A DNA stretch of 64,000 bases. Origin: Bacteroidia bacterium. Lineage in GTDB: Bacteria > Bacteroidota > Bacteroidia > Bacteroidales > CAJPTX01. Positions 37,506-47,676 of the stretch are shown piece after piece. The position numbers and the translations under genes are program-made. Each line of letters starts with the position of its first letter. The stretch's first letter is position 1. Location: NCBI GenBank assembly GCA_905373475.1, contig CAJPTC010000006.1, forward strand, positions 1-64,000, in the 5' to 3' direction. A model generated the notes under the pieces. It was not told the DNA's origin. It saw only the letters and a program-made list of their open reading frames with translations, and ran no database searches.

Positions 37506-38015
37506 CTACATCTCGCTAACCTTTTGCAGGCATACCACATCGTAGAAACGATTGGGGTAACGGCGTATCCACTGTTTTTTAGTCCCTATTACTTCGTAGT
37601 TGGCAGAAAGAAAGAGTTTTAGAGAAGGGATGTTCTCGGCAAAAATCTCGGCATAGAGCGAATGCAGCTGAACGTGTTGAAAAGCATAATGTTCGAGAAG
37701 CGCTAACGCTTCTGTAGCAAAGCCACAATTCCGATTCTCCTCGGGATAGATGATAAGCCCAATAGAGGCATTCTGATTGATAAGGTCAATATTGAATAAA
37801 TCGAAAAGTCCCAACGGCTCTTGGTTAGGATGGTCGTGCAATACAAAGCGCACTTGTGCACTCTCTGCAATAGAGGGGGTAATGTTCACCATTTGCGTGA
37901 TGGTGTGGCGCGAAATGGGTGCGAGAAGCGTGCCAGAGCGCCAAGTAGACGGGTCATTTTCGAGAGCAAATACGTAATCAATGTCTTCGGGTTCAAGAGC
38001 TCTTATGCGTAACAT
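37506..38015 (-). CDS. GNAT-family N-acetyltransferase
   Basis: The 169-residue product resembles RimJ/RimL/SpeG-type acetyltransferases, which acetylate protein N-termini or polyamines with acetyl-CoA. Features: N-terminal LRIRALEPEDIDYVFALEND, QEPLGLFDLFNID, then IGLIIYPEENRNCGFATEALALL, which covers the acetyl-CoA pyrophosphate-binding turn (about 90-112), and SLKLFLSANYEVIG near the end. The ATG at 38015 is chosen over a TTG two codons upstream. It stands alone and its substrate is unknown. Confidence 0.82.
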   Translation of the reverse strand: MLRIRALEPEDIDYVFALENDPSTWRSGTLLAPISRHTITQMVNITPSIAESAQVRFVLHDHPNQEPLGLFDLFNIDLINQNASIGLIIYPEENRNCGFATEALALLEHYAFQHVQLHSLYAEIFAENIPSLKLFLSANYEVIGTKKQWIRRYPNRFYDVVCLQKVSEM

Positions 38016-38184
38016 AGGCAACTATTTTTTGGATTCGGCGTACTCGTTATCGGTAAACTGTAATACGGAATCGTTCTACAACTTTGTTGCCATGAAGCCT
38101 CCACAGGGGGCGCATTTACAACTATTTTTTGAAATAAAAGGCAGGGAAATCCGTTTAGCTATTGCAAATACGCTACGGGTGGCG

Positions 38185-38192
38185 TATATTTG
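38185..38192 (+). promoter_or_regulatory. -7 promoter element of pdxH
   Basis: TATATTTG, a perfect match, 30 bases before the ATG at 38223. Confidence 0.6.
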
Positions 38193-38222
38193 TTTGTCGT
38201 ATAGAGAGATCAAAAGGGAAAT

Positions 38223-38867
38223 ATGAATAAGGATTATTTTGATATAGAAAGCGAATTAGACGGCGAGATACTTCTTGAACAGGAAGTAACTCCAGATGGC
38301 GTAGAACAGTTTCAGGCATGGCTTGATACTGCCATTCGCGAGGGAGCGAAGACGCCTACATCGTTCGTTCTGTCCACGAGTACCTTTGAAGGAAAATCTT
38401 CGAGTCGTGTGGTTAATCTCCGACGCATCGACGAACAAGGGCTGTATTTTCTAACATTCTACGAGAGTCGGAAGTGTCGGCAGATACTTCAGAATCCGTA
38501 TGTGAGCGGGCTTTTTTATTGGCCAGAACTAGGGCGTCAGGTTCGCTTTGAAGGAACTGTAATTCGGGTGGACGACGAGACTAACAACAAGCTTTTTGCA
38601 CGTTGCAACGACACACAGCAGCTTGCGGCATGGTCTTTTCCGCAAAGCCAAACAGTGCCCACGAGAAAGTATCTCGAAACACTCATGGACGACTTCCGCG
38701 AAGATTTTGGCAACACGAAGAAAATAGCACGACCTTCAAACTATGGCGCTTACTGCATTCATCCGCAAATGTTCGAGTTCTGGCAGGCACACAACAACCT
38801 GTTGCACGACCGTTTGCAGTATACGCTCTTCAATGGCACGTGGAAGATTGAGCGATTAGCGCCCTGA
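38223..38867 (+). CDS. pdxH: Pyridoxamine/pyridoxine 5'-phosphate oxidase
   Basis: PdxH oxidises pyridoxine or pyridoxamine 5'-phosphate to pyridoxal 5'-phosphate with FMN. The 214-residue product has the FMN-binding RVVNLRRIDEQGLYFLTFYESRK region (about 60-82), QVRFEGTVIRV, PTRKYLETLMDDF and the C-terminal RLQYTLFNGTWKIERLAP, which matches the conserved family end. It has its own promoter. The gap to metG is 131 bases, with nothing recognisable apart from a possible AATATTTG site at about 38937. Confidence 0.93.
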   Translation: MNKDYFDIESELDGEILLEQEVTPDGVEQFQAWLDTAIREGAKTPTSFVLSTSTFEGKSSSRVVNLRRIDEQGLYFLTFYESRKCRQILQNPYVSGLFYWPELGRQVRFEGTVIRVDDETNNKLFARCNDTQQLAAWSFPQSQTVPTRKYLETLMDDFREDFGNTKKIARPSNYGAYCIHPQMFEFWQAHNNLLHDRLQYTLFNGTWKIERLAP

Positions 38868-38998
38868 GGTGCTGCATAATCTAGATTTGCAACCCATGTA
38901 CTGCACCTACTAAATGGTGTTAGGCAGAGGGTACAATATTTGTGTTTGAGAGCATTTGGGTAAAATGTTCTCTTTTTTTGTTTAATAGATTGGTTTGA

Positions 38999-41038
38999 AT
39001 GATGAACTCTACTCCGAAACGTTACCTTATCACAGCCGCGCTCCCTTACGCAAACGGACCTCTGCACATTGGGCATCTGGCAGGCGTATATGTACCAGCC
39101 GACGTCTATGTCCGTTACCTCAAGGAGTGCGGACGCGATGTAATCTGGATTTGTGGCTCTGATGAACACGGCGTCCCTATTACAATACGTGCACAGAAAG
39201 AAGGATGCACGCCCCAACAAGTGGTAGATAAGTACCACGCCATTATCAAGAAATCGTTTGAAGAATTCGGAATAGAGTTCAGTATATACTCTCGCACCAG
39301 TAATCCTACACACTATAAAACGGCGCAAGAATTCTTTTTGAAACTCTACGAACAGGGCGTTTTTATCGAACAGGAGAGCGATCAGTATTACGACCCCGAG
39401 GTAGGGCAATTCTTAGCAGACCGTTACATTACAGGAACATGCCCGCATTGCCAAAACCCAAATGCTTACGGCGATCAGTGCGAGCGCTGTGGTACTAGCC
39501 TGAATGCAACCGACCTCATTAACCCCAAATCGGCGATTAGCGGCGCAAAACCCGTACTCAAGAAGACGAAACACTGGTACTTGCCTTTGGACAAGTATCA
39601 ACACTTCTTAGAAGAGTGGATTTTGAAAGAGCATCCCGAGTGGAAAACGAATGTGGTGGGTCAGTGTCGCAGTTGGTTCGATGCAGGCTTACACCCACGT
39701 GCCGTGAGTCGCGATCTCCCATGGGGCGTACCCGTACCACTTCCGAACTCCGAGGGGAAGGTGCTCTATGTGTGGTTTGATGCTCCCATAGGCTACATCT
39801 CTGCCACAAAAGAGCTTACCCCCGACTGGGAAACCTATTGGAAAAGCCCCGATACGAAGATGGTACACTTCATCGGGAAGGACAACATTGTATTCCACTG
39901 CATCGTATTCCCGAGCATGCTGCATGCGCACGGCGAATTTATACTGCCAGACAATGTGCCTGCTAACGAATTTTTGAACCTAGAGGGAGAAAAACTTTCC
40001 ACGTCTCGCAACTGGGCGGTTTGGTTGCACGAGTATCTTGAAGACTTCCCAGGAAAGCAAGACGCACTTCGCTATGCTTTGATGGCAAACCTTCCCGAAA
40101 CAAAGGACAACGACTTTACATGGAAAGACTTTCAGTCGCGCAACAATAGCGAACTGGTAGGCATTCTGGGCAACTTCTTCAATCGCGCCATTGTACTCAC
40201 CGAAAAATATTTTGACGGCGCAGTGCCCCAAAAAGGCACTTTAGATACGGAGGAGGTAGAATATCTCGAACAGATTGTAAAACAGCGCGAAGCTATTTGC
40301 GAAGCACTTGAGAGCTACAGATTCCGCGATGCACTTAAAGAGTACATGCAGCTGGCGCGTCTGGGAAACAAATACCTTGCAGACCGCGAGCCGTGGAAGG
40401 TGATTAAAAGCGATAAAGAACGAGTAGCATCTATCGTGTACGTATCATTGCAATTGGCGGCAGCGCTAAGCGTGTTAGGACGTCCTTTCTTACCCTTTGC
40501 TGCCAAGAAGATGGCACAAATGCTACAACTCCCCGAAATACACTGGGCAGACCTCAGCACAGAACTCCTGCCATCGGGGCACAAGCTAGGAAAAGCCGAA
40601 CTACTATTCGAGCGCATAGAGGATGCTGCCATAGAAGCGCAAATAGAACGCCTGCGGAAAAATGCAGAAGCCAACGCGCAACAACAGAATGCGACGGTAG
40701 CTCCTGCCAAAGACGACATCACATTTGAGCAATTCGAGGCGCTCGATCTGCGCATTGGTACTGTGCTTGAGGCAGAACGCATTCCCAAAACACAGAAGCT
40801 CCTAAAATTACTTGTAGATACAGGCATCGATAAGCGCATTATAGTTTCTGGCATTGCGGAATATTTTACCCCCGAGACTATCATAGGGAAGCAAGTGACG
40901 GTGATTGTAAACCTTGCGCCGCGGAAAATCAAGGGCGTAGAATCGCATGGGATGCTGCTTTTTGCACAAAGTGGAGACGGCGTGTTACACATTATGCACC
41001 CCGAAGGAGGCGCAGAGAACGGTAGTAAGATTAGCTAA
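38999..41038 (+). CDS. metG: Methionyl-tRNA synthetase with C-terminal tRNA-binding domain
   Basis: MetG charges tRNA-Met. The 679 residues hold the class I motif [13 protein letters not shown] (about 14-26), a zinc knuckle CPHC...CERC (about 147-165), the KMSKS-equivalent [10 protein letters not shown] (about 330-339) and, after a linker (about 550-580), a C-terminal EMAP/tRNA-binding OB-fold ([31 protein letters not shown]). Two adjacent ATG codons are possible starts. A strong terminator follows. Confidence 0.96.
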   Translation: MMNSTPKRYLITAALPYANGPLHIGHLAGVYVPADVYVRYLKECGRDVIWICGSDEHGVPITIRAQKEGCTPQQVVDKYHAIIKKSFEEFGIEFSIYSRTSNPTHYKTAQEFFLKLYEQGVFIEQESDQYYDPEVGQFLADRYITGTCPHCQNPNAYGDQCERCGTSLNATDLINPKSAISGAKPVLKKTKHWYLPLDKYQHFLEEWILKEHPEWKTNVVGQCRSWFDAGLHPRAVSRDLPWGVPVPLPNSEGKVLYVWFDAPIGYISATKELTPDWETYWKSPDTKMVHFIGKDNIVFHCIVFPSMLHAHGEFILPDNVPANEFLNLEGEKLSTSRNWAVWLHEYLEDFPGKQDALRYALMANLPETKDNDFTWKDFQSRNNSELVGILGNFFNRAIVLTEKYFDGAVPQKGTLDTEEVEYLEQIVKQREAICEALESYRFRDALKEYMQLARLGNKYLADREPWKVIKSDKERVASIVYVSLQLAAALSVLGRPFLPFAAKKMAQMLQLPEIHWADLSTELLPSGHKLGKAELLFERIEDAAIEAQIERLRKNAEANAQQQNATVAPAKDDITFEQFEALDLRIGTVLEAERIPKTQKLLKLLVDTGIDKRIIVSGIAEYFTPETIIGKQVTVIVNLAPRKIKGVESHGMLLFAQSGDGVLHIMHPEGGAENGSKIS

Positions 41039-41092
41039 CCGTCCACTTAAGAGGGAGCTGCATTTATAGGACTCTCTAAAGCAAACACTATT

Positions 41093-41132
41093 AAGGGGAG
41101 TGCAGAATAGAAATTTTGCACTCCCCTTTTTT
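41093..41132 (+). terminator. Terminator of metG
   Basis: A perfect 12-bp stem AAGGGGAGTGCA / TGCACTCCCCTT (41093-41104, 41117-41128) with a 12-base loop and T tract, about 55 bases past the stop. There is no T tract on the minus strand, so it acts for metG only. Confidence 0.85.
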
Positions 41133-41195
41133 AGACCGCTTTGTTGCAAGCCTTTTTATTGACTATAAACTTTCCCTACAATCTGCACAGCAACA

Positions 41196-42260
41196 CTATG
41201 CATTGAGACTGCGCTGACGGATGCGTAAACCATACTCGCGACTAGAAAGCAAAAGCGTTTCTATGAGCAAACTGCGCATTTTCTCGTGTTCAACCCAAAC
41301 GGTGGAACGCGAAAAACAGTAAACCTCAACGGCTAAACCACCATCCTGCATTTCCTTCTCGCGCACCAAGTGCTGTGCCAACGGATCTACCCAATCTGAT
41401 GTAACAAACAAACGCTCTACATACGCACGCCATCCGCTCAGATTGGTTGTACCAGCCCATGTACCAAATCTCTCAGCAAGCCGCTCCCGCTCGTCGGGCA
41501 TTAGTTCGGCAATACTCAATACATCGAAGTAGAGAGTAAACACAATACGTCGCCCTTCACTCTCAGTCATGGTACGCCAATTCTGATAGGTCTCCGACAC
41601 GAGCGCATAGGTAGGAAATGTATACATACTTCGATCCCAGCTACACACACGTACCGTCCAGAGCGTAACCTCAAGCACCTCGCCATCTATATTACGGGCA
41701 GGCATCGTAATCCAGTCACCGCGACGTATCGCATCGCTATGACGCATTTGTATAGAAGCCATTAACCCCAAAAGAGGGTCTTTGAATACGAGCATCCCCA
41801 CTGCAGCTAAAGCTCCTACCGCAGTAAGTGCCCCCCAAGGACCTTTTCCTAAGAGATAGCCCAAGGCAACGAGACCGCCGACTGTCCAACAAACAATGCC
41901 ACCTGCTTGCGAAAGAGGCCCTAAGAGCGTCTGATTCTGACTTGAACGCTCCCATACACCAACAAGGCGACAAACGCCCGCGAAAATGCCACTTACGAAG
42001 AGGCTACATACTGCGCTCAAAATATTTTCTAGCGTAGCGAGCGCAGCATCCGAGAGATCGAAGTAATGAAAAAGGTTACTCGCCTCGACAAGTAGAGCGT
42101 AGGTAACCAAGGCTCCCATAAGCCGCCACCCCACCACGCGAGTATATTTGCGCGGAGCGGAGAAGCGTGCCAGTACGAACGATACGATTTTCCAAGAAAA
42201 GAGCGATAGGAGTATGATAAATAACCCAGCTCCAAAACTGACATAAGAGAAATCCATCAT
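41196..42260 (-). CDS. MscS-family mechanosensitive channel
   Basis: The 354-residue product has five or so N-terminal transmembrane segments and a MscS domain (about 150-230: GPWGALTAVGALAAVGMLVFKDPLLGLMASIQM, the pore helix with Gly/Ala packing, then RRGDWITMPARNIDGEVLEVTLWTVRV for the beta domain). It opens under membrane tension to release solutes during hypo-osmotic shock. The start ATG follows the TAG stop of the upstream flavoprotein gene directly (TAG-ATG-ATG), indicating translational coupling. Confidence 0.9.
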   Translation of the reverse strand: MMDFSYVSFGAGLFIILLSLFSWKIVSFVLARFSAPRKYTRVVGWRLMGALVTYALLVEASNLFHYFDLSDAALATLENILSAVCSLFVSGIFAGVCRLVGVWERSSQNQTLLGPLSQAGGIVCWTVGGLVALGYLLGKGPWGALTAVGALAAVGMLVFKDPLLGLMASIQMRHSDAIRRGDWITMPARNIDGEVLEVTLWTVRVCSWDRSMYTFPTYALVSETYQNWRTMTESEGRRIVFTLYFDVLSIAELMPDERERLAERFGTWAGTTNLSGWRAYVERLFVTSDWVDPLAQHLVREKEMQDGGLAVEVYCFSRSTVWVEHEKMRSLLIETLLLSSREYGLRIRQRSLNA

Positions 42261-43520
42261 CTACTCAGGTTGAGGTGTTGCTATTGCTTTGGCAGCTTCG
42301 CAGCCAGCCACAAAGCCCGTAGAATATGCCAATTGCAGGTTGAAGCCTCCTGTATTGCCATCTATATCTAGTAGCTCGCCGCAAAAATAAAGATTGGAAT
42401 GTATACGCGAACAGAGCGTCTGTGGGTCTATTTCCTCATTTCTTATGCCTCCTGCCGTAACAACAGCTCTATCCCAATCGTCGGGTTCAAGTAATGCGAC
42501 AGTGAAACACTTAAGAGCATCGCAAAGCGATTGTAATTCTTGCGCCTTGAGCATCCCCACCTTTGTTTGAGGGCTAAGACGAGCACGACGAAGAATAGGC
42601 TTAACAAGCCCTTCGGGCATCCAAGCTCTTGCCACACTTCGCAGCACCTCGGCACGACGCTCTTGTATGTCGCGCTGGAGTCGCGCCAAAAGTTTCTGCT
42701 CGCCGAGGGCGGGCTTAAAATCGATCTGTAAACTCACCTGTTCTTGCGCTCGTAGATGCTCCATTGCCAAACGACTGAGTCGCAAAACTCCTGGGCCGCC
42801 TATCCACGCATCTACAAGTTCTATATCAACAGGAGTTTGCACGGCTATCTCTTTTCCCTGCGCAAGGAGTTTCAAGCCTACGTTCTTTACAAGGAAACGC
42901 TCGCGAAGCGTAAAGTCTGTATTCACGGTAAAACCGACGAGGGTTTGAAAAATCTCAGTCGTTGTGTGCCCCAACATGGCGGCTAATTCGTACCCAGCAC
43001 CATCTGAACCCGTGCGCGGATAGCTCCTGCCACCGCAAGCCAGAATGAGGACCATCGCTTCGTAGCTATTACCTTCCTGCGTTGTTACATTCCAACCGCT
43101 CTCAGCAGCTTCAATGGAAGTTACCAAGGTTTCCGTCTTTAGAGTGACACCGTGCCGTGTACAATAGCGCACAAATGCTTCGGCTACGTCAGAAGCGCGC
43201 CCCGAGAGTGGATAGATACGATCGCCACGTTCGAGAATGGTCGGCACTCCCTCCGCATTGAGGAGCTGTACCACTTGCTCATTAGAGAAACGCTGGAGCG
43301 CATTCTGAGCAAGCACCACATTTCCGTGTAAGAAGGGTAAATAATCTTCAATCGGACGTGCATTGGTTATATTACACCTTCCCTTTCCCGTAATGCGTAA
43401 TTTAGTGCCTATTCGCGGCATTCGTTCTAACAGCAACGTCCTTGCACCTCGTTCTGCGGCACTCCCTGCTGCCATCAACCCTGCGGGCCCGCCCCCTATC
43501 ACTATAAGGTCATATTGCAT
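42261..43520 (-). CDS. HI0933/BaiN-family flavoprotein
   Basis: This 419-residue NAD(P)/FAD-dependent oxidoreductase begins YDLIVIGGGPAGLMAAGSAAERG (FAD Rossmann motif, about 3-25), then GKGRCNITNARP, GRSYPRTGSDGAGYEL (about 165-180) and ends with the FAD-closing motif GNTGGFNLQLAYSTGFVAG. The family (HI0933, YhiN, BaiN) reduces quinone-like or bile-acid substrates in various hosts, without a settled role. The gene is 36 bases downstream of the helix-hairpin-helix gene and is coupled to the MscS gene. Confidence 0.9.
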   Translation of the reverse strand: MQYDLIVIGGGPAGLMAAGSAAERGARTLLLERMPRIGTKLRITGKGRCNITNARPIEDYLPFLHGNVVLAQNALQRFSNEQVVQLLNAEGVPTILERGDRIYPLSGRASDVAEAFVRYCTRHGVTLKTETLVTSIEAAESGWNVTTQEGNSYEAMVLILACGGRSYPRTGSDGAGYELAAMLGHTTTEIFQTLVGFTVNTDFTLRERFLVKNVGLKLLAQGKEIAVQTPVDIELVDAWIGGPGVLRLSRLAMEHLRAQEQVSLQIDFKPALGEQKLLARLQRDIQERRAEVLRSVARAWMPEGLVKPILRRARLSPQTKVGMLKAQELQSLCDALKCFTVALLEPDDWDRAVVTAGGIRNEEIDPQTLCSRIHSNLYFCGELLDIDGNTGGFNLQLAYSTGFVAGCEAAKAIATPQPE

Positions 43521-43556
43521 AGTATCTTATCGTTTTGCTCTCGCTTCCAAATTTTT

Positions 43557-45530
43557 TCAGAAAAGTAGGTTGCATTGCACACGTGCCTCACTTCCCGAAT
43601 ACTGCAACGCTGCATTGCCGTTTTCAAAAGTACTACCAATCTGCAAACCTAACCGAAACCATTGTGTGGGTTTTGTTACCAACAGAACCGCAAAACGCAC
43701 ATCAGAATTGCGGGCTAAATGCAGCGGGAAGGTATAAGGCAAAGCGGGCTCGCCAAAATAAAGCGCAGCGTTCGATCCGCTAAGCGAAAAATAAGCAAGG
43801 CGAACAGAAGAAGAGAAAAAACGATGAGTATAGCGAAGATCTTGAAAGAAAGCTCCTCCAAGACGTGCTAGACGTCTACTGGACTTCTGATTGGCTAGCA
43901 CAAGTTGCAGCTGAGAAACTACGGACAAAGCGCCAAATGGGATTGTATACCGCAACTGGGCATCATGACGGAAATTATGCAACTCGCTCTCGCCTTTTTG
44001 CGCTCTACTTCTCCCCTCTTTGTAACGATACTTGTAGCGAACCATCAGCTTCTGTTCATGCCAAGTGGGTAACTCTGTCGTACAAACCACCTCATGGTCG
44101 CGCGGAAAAGCCCAAAGCAGTTCTCGCCATGTATTGAAGCGATAGATTAGCATGAGCCTTACCTCTCCCCTTAGCCAACGGGTGTAATACAGATTACCCC
44201 CTAGCCTATCGCGCGGATGCGGCGCACGCGAATAGTTTTGCTGGTATCGTGCTACATTGCCCAGTCCGTAATAATAGAGTTCTACAGCGCAACTTCCCCA
44301 ACGCCCTGTTTTATATTCTCCCGCGAATAACGCAGTATAAGCCCCTCTCCCGTAGGAATGCTCGCTTACTCGAGTATACACCCCCTCGCCCCAAACACGC
44401 GCATTGTGCCAACGATACATCCCATAAAAACCAAGACGCACCATTGCACGACTTTTCAGTTCAGTTGCGGGGTTATTGGGCTGTGTTTGTGCTGGCAAAA
44501 ATGGAGCATTGAAAGAATCGTAAACTCCTGCAATACCCAACTTGAAGCGCGGTGCAGTGTATTTCAAATCGAGAAGCGTAGTAGCTTCGCGTGCCACATT
44601 TCGCCATTTCTGGCGTGCCTCAGTATCAAAAGCTCCTGCAATGTCTACAGTGCGCAGATATCGTTCACCTCCTTGCATCGTATAGGTTGCATTGACAGGG
44701 CGATAGGAGGTAGAGAGTGTAACCGACAAATGCTCAACAAAGCGTGTGTTAATCGCTATGCCTAGCGGTGTGGCACTGCTAGTGGTTGCAAATGTGCCAC
44801 GCGGGAGCTCTTTCTCGCCACTCAGGGAGTGTATGCGCTCAGCTGGGAAGCCCAATTGAGATGCACTGAAAATGAGCCCATAGCCGACTCGGAATACATA
44901 ATTACCCACTACAACACGCAGGGGTTGCCGCCCAGAAGAGGTATACTCAGCATAGCCCGAATAGTTGGCATAACCAAAGCGGTTGTGCGGGCTACCGAAC
45001 GGTTCGCCCGCTACATTGCGTCCACGTACTCCAAATCGCAAACTCAAGCTCGGCGCATAGGTAAAACGCGTCTCCCGAAAAAGCGGCACTCCCAAGGCTT
45101 TTTTCTTGGCAGGCGGCTTATCGCGGTAACCCACTTGTTGTAGTATGTTTAGGGCTTTGTGGGGTGGCGGAGTTCCCACACAGAAAAACGCCGCAAGAAA
45201 ACGGGCACGTGTTTTGGGAAGCCCTTCTAACCATGCCAGATCATATACGGAAGCAAAGCTCTGATAGCGCTCACGATACTGCCATATGAGCTCTGCTTCG
45301 CCGTCTTCTAGAAAGGGGAGCGATTGTAACTGAGAAAGTGAAAGGGTATTCAGGTCTAGCGGGTGTGCAATGTATTCCTGCCAATAGTCTAAACGTTCAA
45401 AATCCTCCTCGGCAAGATCTTCTGGGGCGATACCTAAGATCTCGTAGAACTCACGCACCGTGTCCCTTTGTGCCTTTACCCAAGTTGAACAGAACAAAAT
45501 AAACAGAAACAGTCCCCAAAGACGTAACAT
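43557..45530 (-). CDS. Exported helix-hairpin-helix protein with predicted beta-barrel
   Basis: The 657-residue protein has a signal peptide (about 1-20), two helix-hairpin-helix motifs of the ComEA type (about 56-125: LDLNTLSLSQLQSLPFL, VYDLAWLEGLPKTRARFL), then about 500 residues of alternating aromatic and charged positions ending in SEARVQCNLLF, the terminal-phenylalanine pattern of outer-membrane barrels. The HHH pair suggests double-stranded DNA or protein contact at the envelope, and DNA uptake is one hypothesis. The gene lies 77 bases downstream of the restriction-modification operon and 36 upstream of the flavoprotein gene. Confidence 0.8.
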   Translation of the reverse strand: MLRLWGLFLFILFCSTWVKAQRDTVREFYEILGIAPEDLAEEDFERLDYWQEYIAHPLDLNTLSLSQLQSLPFLEDGEAELIWQYRERYQSFASVYDLAWLEGLPKTRARFLAAFFCVGTPPPHKALNILQQVGYRDKPPAKKKALGVPLFRETRFTYAPSLSLRFGVRGRNVAGEPFGSPHNRFGYANYSGYAEYTSSGRQPLRVVVGNYVFRVGYGLIFSASQLGFPAERIHSLSGEKELPRGTFATTSSATPLGIAINTRFVEHLSVTLSTSYRPVNATYTMQGGERYLRTVDIAGAFDTEARQKWRNVAREATTLLDLKYTAPRFKLGIAGVYDSFNAPFLPAQTQPNNPATELKSRAMVRLGFYGMYRWHNARVWGEGVYTRVSEHSYGRGAYTALFAGEYKTGRWGSCAVELYYYGLGNVARYQQNYSRAPHPRDRLGGNLYYTRWLRGEVRLMLIYRFNTWRELLWAFPRDHEVVCTTELPTWHEQKLMVRYKYRYKEGRSRAQKGESELHNFRHDAQLRYTIPFGALSVVSQLQLVLANQKSSRRLARLGGAFFQDLRYTHRFFSSSVRLAYFSLSGSNAALYFGEPALPYTFPLHLARNSDVRFAVLLVTKPTQWFRLGLQIGSTFENGNAALQYSGSEARVQCNLLF

Positions 45531-45607
45531 CTTGCCAAAGTCCGTTGTGACGACGAGGGCAAGTTAAACCATTTTTTTGTCTGTGTGATTTAAGCAAAGC
45601 ACCGAAT

Positions 45608-46843
45608 TTATGATTCCTTTTCTAGGCTATTTAATAGGCGTACAAGCGCTCGCCCAATAGCATAAGCGAGGTTGACGGGGACTGCGTTCCCGATTTGCTT
45701 GTATTGCGAAGCAAGACTCCCCGAGAATTGCCACGCATCAGGGAAGGTCTGTATCCGTGCATATTCACGAAGCGTAAGCGGACGCGTCTCTATCGGATGG
45801 CAACGTTCTGTTTGCTTTTGTGCAGGAGCACATACGAGAGTAAGCGAGGGTTCGTCTAACGAGAGCCTGCGTGCTATTCCTGTCTTCCCGCCAGGCAGAT
45901 GAAGCGAACCTGCCATATATTCTTTTTGCACTACCGCAGGGAGGTCGCGCCAATTGCCTCCCATAGGTACGAGCGACATAACTTTCTGTTTCTTCTCAGG
46001 GTAACGTTGTCCTTCAGATTGTGGCACGTCGCAAGGATACAAGTCGCCAGCATAGAAGGCATCGCGTAAATTCATAATGCGATGATAGGGAGCAGGCCAA
46101 CTGAAACGAGCATTCGATAGCAAATCATTGCGAACAGCAATTAGAATCAGCCGCTCTCGCTTCTGTGGAACTTGATATTGCACAGCGTGCAATACCTTGG
46201 GCTCAAAAAGATGATAGCCCAATTCTCCGATCGTCGCCTTTATAACCTCCAGCGTTCGCCCCTTATCGTGTGAAAGCAGACCGCGTACATTTTCGCACAT
46301 CACAACGCGTGGTTGTATTTCCTGCACTGCTCGAGCAAGTTCAAAAAAGAGAGTTCCGCGCGTATCGGCAAATCCACCCTTATTGCCTGCATAGCTAAAT
46401 GCTTGGCAGGGGAAACCTCCTGTAAGTAAATCGACCTTCCCATGGAAGGAAGCAAAATTCAGCAACCGTACATTGCCCTCAACAATATTCCAGTGTGGTC
46501 TGTTCTTTTGCAGTGTTTGGCAGGCATCGTGCTCTATTTCATTTAGCATGATATGCTTAAAACCAGCCTTTTCCATGCCTAGCGCCAACCCGCCTCCGCC
46601 TGCAAAAAGTTCTATACTGGTATAGGGGCGCAGAGGTTTCGTTTCCAACTCTTCAAACCAAGAAGAGTATAGCATTTCTCGTATGGGAGGCAGCTCTTGC
46701 AAATCTTTCAAATAGAAGAAAACAGCCCCCGTTTCATCTTTTTGCGACGGGTATCGTCCGTGTGCCACCCACGTTTGAATCGTATGAATAGAGACACGAA
46801 GCAGCGTGGCTAATTCTGCAACAGAAATAATTTGTGGCGACAT
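45608..46843 (-). CDS. Type II DNA (cytosine-5) methyltransferase with N-terminal HTH
   Basis: This 411-residue m5C methyltransferase protects the restriction site of its partner. Motif I is ELFAGGGGLALGM (about 79-91), IV is GGFPCQAFSYAG (catalytic Cys at about 141), VI is ENVRGLLSHD, VIII is QKRERLILIAV and X is QIGNAVPVNLAYAIG. The N-terminal 60 residues form a MerR/excisionase-type HTH (SVAELATLLRVSIHTIQTWV), an add-on seen in several m5C enzymes where it represses the operon. It starts 2 bases after the restriction gene stop (TAG-TC-ATG). By analogy with the partner, the target may be GGNCC; that is inference. Confidence 0.92.
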   Translation of the reverse strand: MSPQIISVAELATLLRVSIHTIQTWVAHGRYPSQKDETGAVFFYLKDLQELPPIREMLYSSWFEELETKPLRPYTSIELFAGGGGLALGMEKAGFKHIMLNEIEHDACQTLQKNRPHWNIVEGNVRLLNFASFHGKVDLLTGGFPCQAFSYAGNKGGFADTRGTLFFELARAVQEIQPRVVMCENVRGLLSHDKGRTLEVIKATIGELGYHLFEPKVLHAVQYQVPQKRERLILIAVRNDLLSNARFSWPAPYHRIMNLRDAFYAGDLYPCDVPQSEGQRYPEKKQKVMSLVPMGGNWRDLPAVVQKEYMAGSLHLPGGKTGIARRLSLDEPSLTLVCAPAQKQTERCHPIETRPLTLREYARIQTFPDAWQFSGSLASQYKQIGNAVPVNLAYAIGRALVRLLNSLEKES

Positions 46844-46845
46844 GA

Positions 46846-47601
46846 CTAGAAATGATCAAAACCTGCGTAGGTACGAAAAGCTAATAGATAGAGTTGCTTG
46901 TACAGCTCTTTAGGTTCTTGACTAGTGGTATTAAAATCGTCTAGGACAGTGTTGCGCAATGTAATTGTATGATCAGAAGCAATGATATCGTCAAGAATTA
47001 TAGGTAACGCTCTACATAGTTTACAGAACGCAAACTTATCATCGAAAACTAATTCGTAAAATCGATCAATAGAAATACGACGTATTCGTTCATGGGAATA
47101 CTGCTCTCTGTTGATGGTAATATCCCAAGTAATATCTTGAGAATTTTGTGCTATAATCTCAACGAGATAACAGGTAGCACGATCATCTCTTAAAATCTTA
47201 TTCTGCATTTTCATATAAAGCGCAATTGCACTAGACGAGTTTAGCGTATTGTGCTTATTCTTCATTTCAACAAAAATATGTTTATCCTCATTGATGATGT
47301 CAAATCCTCCCTTTTGTCCGTTATCGGGTACCACCCAATTCCCCCCAGCATATCGGAACAGATTCTGATGAAAATAACCGATTCGATTGTTATTGGTTTT
47401 GTCTATTTGCCTTATACATTCTGCCGTGATAGTTTCTTCGAGCGATTGACCATAGATTTTAGTATCAAAAGTCATCTTGATAGGATCTATCAGATTTTTG
47501 TTGAAATCTTTCAAATTGATGTCACGACGGTATTCCAACACAGTACTCTTTACGTGGTTAAAAATCTCGTCATCTGTTATAAAGCCCAAATTATAACCCA
47601 T
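46846..47601 (-). CDS. Type II restriction endonuclease, Eco47II-like
   Basis: This 251-residue nuclease resembles the Eco47II family. Recognisable parts: NLIDPIKMTFDTKIYGQSLEE (about 36-56), GYFHQNLFRYAGG, and the PD-(D/E)xK-like catalytic core GFDIINEDKHIFVEMKNKHN (D at about 103, E-x-K at about 112-114), then NSSSA. Eco47II cuts GGNCC, so that site is likely but unproven. The gene is visibly richer in A/T than its neighbours, a sign of transfer. It precedes its methyltransferase by 2 bases. No TAnnTTTG was found upstream; instead TATAATATG lies about 20 bases before the ATG. Confidence 0.85.
   Translation of the reverse strand: MGYNLGFITDDEIFNHVKSTVLEYRRDINLKDFNKNLIDPIKMTFDTKIYGQSLEETITAECIRQIDKTNNNRIGYFHQNLFRYAGGNWVVPDNGQKGGFDIINEDKHIFVEMKNKHNTLNSSSAIALYMKMQNKILRDDRATCYLVEIIAQNSQDITWDITINREQYSHERIRRISIDRFYELVFDDKFAFCKLCRALPIILDDIIASDHTITLRNTVLDDFNTTSQEPKELYKQLYLLAFRTYAGFDHF
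46855..46880. repeat. Direct repeat copy 1 (3' end of the restriction gene)
   Basis: A 26-bp sequence beginning ATCAAAACCTGCGTAG overlaps the last codons of the endonuclease. It matches 47677-47702 with 24 of 26 bases identical; the two mismatches are at positions 17 (G/C) and 26 (G/A). Confidence 0.85.
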
Positions 47602-47676
47602 TTATCCTTTATTTTAGCATATTATAAACAACCATGAGCAGTGTAACGAAATTACATTTTTCGTACCATTTCCCAA

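Noticed and set aside
45608..47601. Type I or III restriction system
   Set aside because: Only one methyltransferase with m5C motifs and one compact endonuclease are present; no specificity subunit or helicase is there.
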